From JAHRAW01 sp028066695 (GTDB lineage: Bacteria; Pseudomonadota; Gammaproteobacteria; Arenicellales; Poriferihabitantaceae), in assembly GCA_963457535.1 (NCBI GenBank), contig OY734803.1, positions 1,178,001 to 1,242,000 on the forward strand: a DNA stretch of 64,000 nucleotides. The letters are read 5' to 3'. The stretch's first letter is position 1; the number at the start of each line of letters is the position of its first letter. Shown here one piece after another: positions 59,035 through 64,000 of the stretch. The position numbers and the translations under genes are program-made. The notes beneath the pieces were generated by a model. The model was not told the origin of the DNA, did no database searches, and saw nothing but the letters and a program-made list of their open reading frames with translations.

Positions 59035-60610
59035 GCGCGCGCCGCTCCCTCCCGCCGACCAGCCGCTCCAGCAGCCAGAACAGCGCAAAGCACACCGCGC
59101 ACAACGCGGCCGCGGCGACCGCGGCCTGCTCCACGCGGTAGGCGCCGAGCAGGCGGTAGATCAAAAGCGGCAATGTGCGCAGTTCCTCGGTGCCGAAAAG
59201 CGCGATCACGCCCATGTCGCCGGCCGAAAGGGCCGCCGCGACCGCGAGCGCGTAGGCGAGCGGCGCGCGCAGCGGGCGCCACAGCAGGCGCAGGCGGCGC
59301 GCGCCGCCAATGCCGAACAGTTCGCACAGCGCGTCGGCGCGGCCGCGCTCGGCGCGCAGCGCCGGCAGGAGAATGCGGATGCCGAAGGCGAGCGCGAGCA
59401 GCGCGTTCAACGCGACCACCAGCGCGGGGCCGAGCGACAGCGCGTCGGTGAACCGGCGGAAAAATAAAAACAGGCCGGCGCCGAGCGTGATCGGCGGCGC
59501 CAGCAGCGTGACCAGGCCGGCGATTTCCGCGGCGAGCGCGCCGGCGGCGCGCAGCGGCCCGCGGCGCGCGCGCAGGGTGACCAGCACATCGCAGACCGCC
59601 AGCGCCAGCGCGCAGGAAAGCGCGCCGGCGGCGAGCGCGATGAACAGCGTCCAGCGCAACGCATGCCAAAACGCGGCCTCGGACAAAATCGTCCAGCCGC
59701 GCGGGTCCAGCGCCTTTACGCCGAGCGCGGCCAGCGGCGTCAGCAAAAACACCGCGGCCGCGGCGATGATTGCGAAATCCATGGCGCGCATGGCCGCGGA
59801 GTCGGCCAGGCATCCCGCGCCGCGCACATCTCCCGCGCGAAGCGGAAACGGCGCGCCGCCGGCGAAGAACACCAATGCGCACAGCAAGCACAATGCGATT
59901 TGAATCAGCGAAAGCGCCACCGCTTTTTGCAGATCAAAATCAAAGCGCAGCGCCTGGTAGATCGCGACTTCCAGCGTCGCCGACTGCGGCCCGCCGCCGA
60001 GCGTGAGCACGATGGCGAACGAGGTGAAGCACAGCAAAAAAATCATGCCGAAAACGCCGGGAATCATCGCGCGCAGCAGCGGCCACTCAATATGGAAAAA
60101 AACATGGCGCGGGCGCATTCCATGCAGCGCGGCGAGGCTGCGCGCGCTTTGCGGCAGCGCGAGCAGGCCGTTCAAAAAAATTCGCGCGGCCAGCGGCAAA
60201 TTAAAAAACACATGCGCGAGCAAAATGCCGGCCAGGCCGTAGAGATAATCGCGGCGCGCGATTCCGGCAGCGGCGAGCGCGTCGTTGATCCAGCCGCCGC
60301 GCCCGTGCACCGCGACTAGGCCGATGACCGCGACCATGCTCGGAATGACCAGCGCCACGCCGCCGAGTTTGATCAGCGCGCCGCGCCCGAAAAACCGCCG
60401 CCGCGCCAGCGCGCATGCGAGCGGCAGCGCGAACGCGGTGGAAAGCAGCGCCGACAGCGCGGCCTGCAGCGCGGTGAAGCGGATGATCGCGCGCGTCAGC
60501 GGCTTGTTCCATTCGGCAAGGAGTTGCGGCGCGCCGGCTTCCAGCGCGAGCCCGCCGAACGCGCATGCCACCAGCGCCAGCGCGAGCAGCGCGACCGACA
60601 GCCCGAACAC
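59027..60610 (-). CDS. thiP: Thiamine ABC transporter permease
   Basis: A 527-residue fused permease with about twelve hydrophobic segments and two binding-protein-dependent transport domains. EAA-like loops are ALHGMRPRHVFFHIEWPLLR and ALCELFGIGGARRLRLLWRPL. A GTG start at 60610, 13 bases after thiB, is preceded by GAGGGG. The size and double-domain layout are those of ThiP. Confidence 0.92.
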   Translation of the reverse strand: MFGLSVALLALALVACAFGGLALEAGAPQLLAEWNKPLTRAIIRFTALQAALSALLSTAFALPLACALARRRFFGRGALIKLGGVALVIPSMVAVIGLVAVHGRGGWINDALAAAGIARRDYLYGLAGILLAHVFFNLPLAARIFLNGLLALPQSARSLAALHGMRPRHVFFHIEWPLLRAMIPGVFGMIFLLCFTSFAIVLTLGGGPQSATLEVAIYQALRFDFDLQKAVALSLIQIALCLLCALVFFAGGAPFPLRAGDVRGAGCLADSAAMRAMDFAIIAAAAVFLLTPLAALGVKALDPRGWTILSEAAFWHALRWTLFIALAAGALSCALALAVCDVLVTLRARRGPLRAAGALAAEIAGLVTLLAPPITLGAGLFLFFRRFTDALSLGPALVVALNALLALAFGIRILLPALRAERGRADALCELFGIGGARRLRLLWRPLRAPLAYALAVAAALSAGDMGVIALFGTEELRTLPLLIYRLLGAYRVEQAAVAAAALCAVCFALFWLLERLVGGRERRAHA

Positions 60611-60623
60611 TCGTCAGCGCCCC

Positions 60624-61622
60624 TCAGCGTCGCAGAGCGCGGCTGAATTCGTCCACCCATTCCGCCTTGTGGTCGGCGATGCGCTGCGGATCCATGCCGA
60701 GCGCGCGCGCCGGCCGCGGCACATTCGCGAACGACGCGGGCAGGCCGCCTTTGATGCGCGTCGCCGGATACATCCAGTTGCCTTCGGGAATCGCCGATTG
60801 AAATTCCTCGCTGACGATGAAGCGCATGAAACGCCGCGCGAGTTCCGGGTTTGGCGCGTTTTTCAACCGCGCGGCGACTTCAATTTGCATGCCGTGCCCC
60901 TCGGCGAACGCGGCCGCGCGGTAGCGGTCGTCTCCGGCCGCGGCGTGGTAGGCCTGCGAAGTGGTGTAACTCAGCACCATGTCGGCCTCGCCGTCCAGAA
61001 ACATTCCGTAGGCCTGCGACCAGCCGCCGGTTACCGCGGTGATTTTTCCGGCGAGTTTTTTCCACACTTCGGCCGCGCCGCCGCCGTAAAGCGACTTGAC
61101 CCACAGCATCAGCCCGAGTCCCGGCGTGGAACTGCGCGGGTCCTGAATGATGATTTTCAATGAATCATCGGCGGCGACCAGTTCGCGAAAACTGGCCGGC
61201 GGCGACGGAAGTTTTTCGCGGTCGTAAATGAACGCGAAGTAACCGTAATCAAACGGCAAAAACACCGGGTCATTCCATTCCACCGGCAACGCCAGCGCGT
61301 CCAGCGGCGCGTCGTGCGGCGCGAGCAGGCCGCCGCGTTTCGCCTCGGCCATTAAACTGGTGTCCAAACCGAGCACCACATCGGCGCGCGAAGACGCGCC
61401 TTCAAAACGCACGCGGCTTAAAATTCCGGCCGAGCCGTCCACCGCGACGAAATTTAATTCGCATTCGCAAACCGCCTCAAACGCGGTCTTGATGCGCGGG
61501 CCGGGACCCCAGTCGGAGGCGAACGAGTCGTAGGTGTAGACATTAAGAACGGGCTGCGCGCGCGCCGCGCCGGCGGCCGCGCAGAAAACGGCGAGGAAAA
61601 ACCACAGCGGAATTTTTTTCAT
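60624..61622 (-). CDS. thiB: Thiamine-binding periplasmic protein
   Basis: A 332-residue binding protein with a Sec signal peptide (KKIPLWFFLAVFCAAAG, cleavage after ARA). The mature region has VLNVYTYDSFASDWGPGP, ADVVLGLDTSLMAEA, FDYGYFAFIYDREKL, IIQDPRSSTPGLGLMLWVKS and SYTTSQAYHA. These are classic ThiB/TbpA features including the aromatic thiamine pocket. It is first in thiBPQ; the TPP riboswitch lies 73 bases upstream of the ATG at 61622. Confidence 0.94.
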   Translation of the reverse strand: MKKIPLWFFLAVFCAAAGAARAQPVLNVYTYDSFASDWGPGPRIKTAFEAVCECELNFVAVDGSAGILSRVRFEGASSRADVVLGLDTSLMAEAKRGGLLAPHDAPLDALALPVEWNDPVFLPFDYGYFAFIYDREKLPSPPASFRELVAADDSLKIIIQDPRSSTPGLGLMLWVKSLYGGGAAEVWKKLAGKITAVTGGWSQAYGMFLDGEADMVLSYTTSQAYHAAAGDDRYRAAAFAEGHGMQIEVAARLKNAPNPELARRFMRFIVSEEFQSAIPEGNWMYPATRIKGGLPASFANVPRPARALGMDPQRIADHKAEWVDEFSRALRR

Positions 61623-61694
61623 GGAACGGCGCCTCCGGTTTGGGGTGGTGCGGAGGCGAGCCGTCGTCCCGGGCGGGAAAACCAACGCGCTCTC

Positions 61695-61783
61695 AATCCC
61701 TCCGCCAGTATCATCTGGATCAGGTTCTACGGGTCGGCCGCGGAAAACACTCCGCGCCTCTCAGCATTTGCGCCCCGTTGAGA
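61695..61783 (-). promoter_or_regulatory. TPP riboswitch (THI element)
   Basis: On the minus strand the leader contains the P1/P2 strand AACGGGGCGC, the invariant CTGAGAG, then ACCCGTAGAACCTGATCC and GATAATACTGGCGGAGGGA-type bases (here AGATGATACTGGCGGAGGGA). The consensus T-loop and pyrimidine/pyrophosphate sensor parts are both complete. It should repress thiBPQ when thiamine pyrophosphate is plentiful, most likely at translation since no terminator lies between it and thiB. Confidence 0.97.
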
Positions 61784-61863
61784 TGCCGCGACCATACCAC
61801 AATTGCGGCTACAATTGCGGGCAAAATACGCCGGTCCCGCCGCCCCAAACTTTTGACCCGAAA

Positions 61864-63489
61864 ATGAAAAACCGCATCCTGCAAGCCCTCGCCGAAAACG
61901 ACCTGCACGCCGCGCTGGCCGCGCTCGACATCCGCGACGCCGAGGTGGTCTACAACCCGGGTTACGACGAGTTGCGCCGCGAGGAAACCCGCGCCGACTT
62001 GAACGGCTTTGAGCGCGGCACGGTCACCACCAGCGGCGCGGTCGCGGTGGACACCGGCGCGTTTACCGGGCGCTCGCCGGCCGACAAATACATCGTGCGC
62101 GACGACATCACGCGCGACACTTTTTGGTGGGCGCAGCAGGGAAACAACGACAACAAACCGCTGAACCAGGAGCATTGGAGCCACTTAAAGCGGCTGGTCG
62201 CGCGGCAACTCAGCGGCAAACGGCTGTTCGTGGTGGACGCGTTTTGCGGCGCGAACAAAGCATCGCGGCTGCGCGTGCGTTTTGTCATGGAGGTGGCGTG
62301 GCAGGCGCATTTCGTCAAGAACATGTTCATCCGCCCGGACGACGAAGAGTTGGCGAACTTTGAGCCGGATTTCACCGTGCTGAACGGCGCCAAGACCGTG
62401 AACCCGCAGTGGCGCGAGATGGGGCTGAATTCGGAAAACTTCATCGCCTTTAACCTGACCGAGCGCATGCAACTCATCGGCGGAAGTTGGTACGGCGGCG
62501 AAATGAAAAAGGGCGTGTTCTCGGTGATGAATTACCTGCTGCCGCTGCGCGGCATGGCCTCCATGCACTGCGCCGCCAATGTCGGCGAGAGCGGCGACAC
62601 CGCGATTTTTTTCGGGCTGTCCGGCACCGGCAAGACCACGCTTTCCACCGACCCGGCGCGCCGCCTCATCGGCGACGACGAACACGGCTGGGACGACGAC
62701 GGCGTGTTTAATTTTGAAGGCGGCTGCTACGCCAAGACCATTCGCCTGAGCGCGCAGGCCGAGCCGGACATTTACAAGGCGATTCGCCGCGACGCGCTGC
62801 TGGAAAATGTCGCGCTGCGCGCCGACGGCAGCGTGGACTACCACGACGCCGGCAAAACCGAAAACGCGCGCGTCTCCTACCCGCTGCACCACATCGCCAA
62901 CATCGTGTCGCCGTCGCGCGGCGGGCATGCGCGCAAGGTCATTTTTCTTTCGGCGGACGCGTTCGGCGTGCTGCCGCCGGTCGCGCGGCTGAGCGAGGAG
63001 CAGGCCGAGTATTATTTTCTCTCCGGCTTCACCGCCAAACTCGCCGGCACCGAGCGCGGCGTCGACCGCCCGGCGCCGGTGTTTTCGGCGTGCTTCGGCG
63101 CGGCGTTTTTAAGTCTGCATCCGCGCCGCTACGGGCGCGAGTTGATGAAAAAAATGCGCGCGGCCGGCGCGCGCGCCTACCTGGTCAACACCGGCTGGAA
63201 CGGCGCCGGCGAGCGCATCTCCATCGCCGCGACGCGCGCCATCATCCGCGCCGTGCTGGAAGGCGAACTGGACAATGCCGACTGCGCGGCGCTGCCGCAT
63301 TTCCGCCTGGAAATTCCGCGCGCGCTCGGCGGCGTGGACGCGCAGATTTTGGATCCGCGCAACTCGTTCGCGTCGCCGTCGGAATGGAGCGAACGCGCGC
63401 GCGAACTGGCCGCGCTGTTCGTGGAAAACTTCAAGCAATACGAAGACGCCGAGCACAGCCTGGCCGCGGCCGGACCGTCGGCCGGCTGA
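61864..63489 (+). CDS. pckA: Phosphoenolpyruvate carboxykinase (ATP)
   Basis: Gluconeogenic conversion of oxaloacetate and ATP to PEP. The 541-residue protein carries TGAFTGRSPADKYIVRD, the metal/substrate lysine region LFVVDAFCGAN, kinase-1 loop GLSGTGKTTLSTDP, kinase-2 IGDDEHGWDDDGVFNFEGGC (position about 270-290) and the adenine loop GYNFF-equivalent FLSGFTAKLAGTE. The ATG at 61864 starts the usual N-terminus. It is divergent from thiB; a TACAAT at 61810-61815 may be its -10. With malate synthase it allows sugar synthesis from C2 compounds. Confidence 0.96.
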   Translation: MKNRILQALAENDLHAALAALDIRDAEVVYNPGYDELRREETRADLNGFERGTVTTSGAVAVDTGAFTGRSPADKYIVRDDITRDTFWWAQQGNNDNKPLNQEHWSHLKRLVARQLSGKRLFVVDAFCGANKASRLRVRFVMEVAWQAHFVKNMFIRPDDEELANFEPDFTVLNGAKTVNPQWREMGLNSENFIAFNLTERMQLIGGSWYGGEMKKGVFSVMNYLLPLRGMASMHCAANVGESGDTAIFFGLSGTGKTTLSTDPARRLIGDDEHGWDDDGVFNFEGGCYAKTIRLSAQAEPDIYKAIRRDALLENVALRADGSVDYHDAGKTENARVSYPLHHIANIVSPSRGGHARKVIFLSADAFGVLPPVARLSEEQAEYYFLSGFTAKLAGTERGVDRPAPVFSACFGAAFLSLHPRRYGRELMKKMRAAGARAYLVNTGWNGAGERISIAATRAIIRAVLEGELDNADCAALPHFRLEIPRALGGVDAQILDPRNSFASPSEWSERARELAALFVENFKQYEDAEHSLAAAGPSAG

Positions 63490-64000
63490 TCATTTCAGCG
63501 CGGCCAGGCAGGCAAGCCACATCGGGTCGTTGCTGCCGCTGTCGGTGATTTCGTAGCGGCATTTTTCCTGGTCCACGCACCAGTGCACGCGAATGTCGGC
63601 GAAGCCGGCTTCGCGCAGAATGTCGGCCAGTTCCGGCATGGACCAAATCCGCCAGCGGTAGCGAAACGCGTCGCGAAGTTCCGAGCCGTCGGGAAAGCGA
63701 AAATGCAGCGACAAATCGGCGTTGTGGTCGGCCGGACGCACGCCGCTTTGTTGGACGACCAAATCAAAACCGCCGCAGTCGGTGACATGCTCCTCCTCGC
63801 CGAACACTTCGCCGCCGCCGTGCATGTCCACGACGAACACGCCGCCTTCCGCCAAATCTTCGCGCGCGCCGCGAAAATATTCCAGCATTTCGCGGCGCTC
63901 GCGAAAAATCCAGCAGGAAAAATTAAACGCGCAGCGAATGTCGGGCGCGCGCAAACTCGGCGCGCGCGCGTCGGCGACGCGCAATTTCGCGCGGCGCGCC
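63490..64000 (-). CDS. Class I SAM-dependent methyltransferase, 3' part (start outside window)
   Basis: The frame is open through base 64000, so the 5' end is missing. About 170 C-terminal residues are visible: KLRVADARAPSL and DIRCAFNFSCWIFRERREML from the middle of a class I methyltransferase fold, then the post-core GGVFVVDMHGG, and a C-terminal beta pair around RYRWRIWSMPELADILREAGF. The target is unknown. The stop lies directly beside the convergent pckA end. Confidence 0.85.
   Translation of the reverse strand, partial: ARRAKLRVADARAPSLRAPDIRCAFNFSCWIFRERREMLEYFRGAREDLAEGGVFVVDMHGGGEVFGEEEHVTDCGGFDLVVQQSGVRPADHNADLSLHFRFPDGSELRDAFRYRWRIWSMPELADILREAGFADIRVHWCVDQEKCRYEITDSGSNDPMWLACLAALK

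Noticed and set aside
61784..61815. Promoter for thiBPQ just upstream of the TPP riboswitch (TATGGT, minus strand)
   Set aside because: No -35 at 16-18 bases; the nearby TTGTAG is only 12 bases away. A promoter must exist but I could not place it.

Overview
The window is a coding-dense stretch of a high-GC proteobacterial chromosome. The truncated DnaE at the left edge resembles gamma/betaproteobacterial DnaE more than alphaproteobacterial, from memory of those families, so a gammaproteobacterium is my best guess; the class is not proven. I count about 58 protein genes. No intergenic stretch exceeds 300 bases, many neighbours overlap by 4 bp (ATGA/GTGA), and I see no tRNA, rRNA, transposase, phage gene or CRISPR array. 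I could not recognise a single DNA-binding transcription factor. Visible regulation is limited to a TPP riboswitch, a few sigma70-like promoters, some apparently leaderless promoters and one candidate RNA switch. This suits a streamlined, nutrient-specialised and possibly host-associated bacterium (inference).

Layout. 1-4.3 kb: dnaE 3' end, then an ammonium transporter with a 56-residue membrane protein behind it. 4.3-28 kb: a nearly complete purine salvage-to-glyoxylate block. It holds uraH and uraD, guanine deaminase, xanthine dehydrogenase (xdhABC), 8-oxoguanine deaminase, a BMP-type nucleoside ABC transporter, adenine deaminase, membrane-bound cytochrome-c urate oxidase (puuD), puuE allantoinase, allantoicase, ureidoglycolate lyase and malate synthase G. 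Purines would be imported, deaminated, oxidised to urate, opened to allantoin and allantoate, and split to urea plus glyoxylate, which enters malate. 28-36.6 kb: a Na/Pi symporter, an orphan aminoethylphosphonate-type binding protein, a Liv-type amino-acid/amide ABC transporter and a NUDIX hydrolase. 36.6-49 kb: alanine dehydrogenase, sulfoacetaldehyde acetyltransferase and phosphotransacetylase (taurine/sulfoacetaldehyde metabolism), lipoproteins, an AI-2E permease, a D-glutamate dgcA-dgcN pair and an EamA exporter. 49-55 kb: a dimethylglycine/sarcosine dehydrogenase and ilvBHC. 57.5-64 kb: an outer-membrane barrel with a structured leader, thiBPQ behind a TPP riboswitch, pckA, and the end of a methyltransferase.

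Four accessory insertions sit at gene boundaries. They are a two-gene restriction-modification operon (12.6-14.1 kb), a lone nuclease-like gene (37.8 kb), an AAA ATPase plus PIN-domain operon (43.4-45.2 kb), and an OLD/AAA-type ATPase plus unknown-protein operon (55.3-57.4 kb). The last three are clearly AT-richer than the host: hand counts of single 60-base lines give 23-26 G+C, against 40 in a core gene. They are candidate anti-phage modules. The ATPase plus unknown-protein module is followed by a decayed copy of the ilvB promoter and 5' end, so it lies between direct repeats. The most unusual regulatory feature is the roughly 177-base leader of the outer-membrane gene at 57.5 kb. It carries three copies of one 14-15 base element, arranged so that two mutually exclusive hairpins can form, one of which covers the Shine-Dalgarno.
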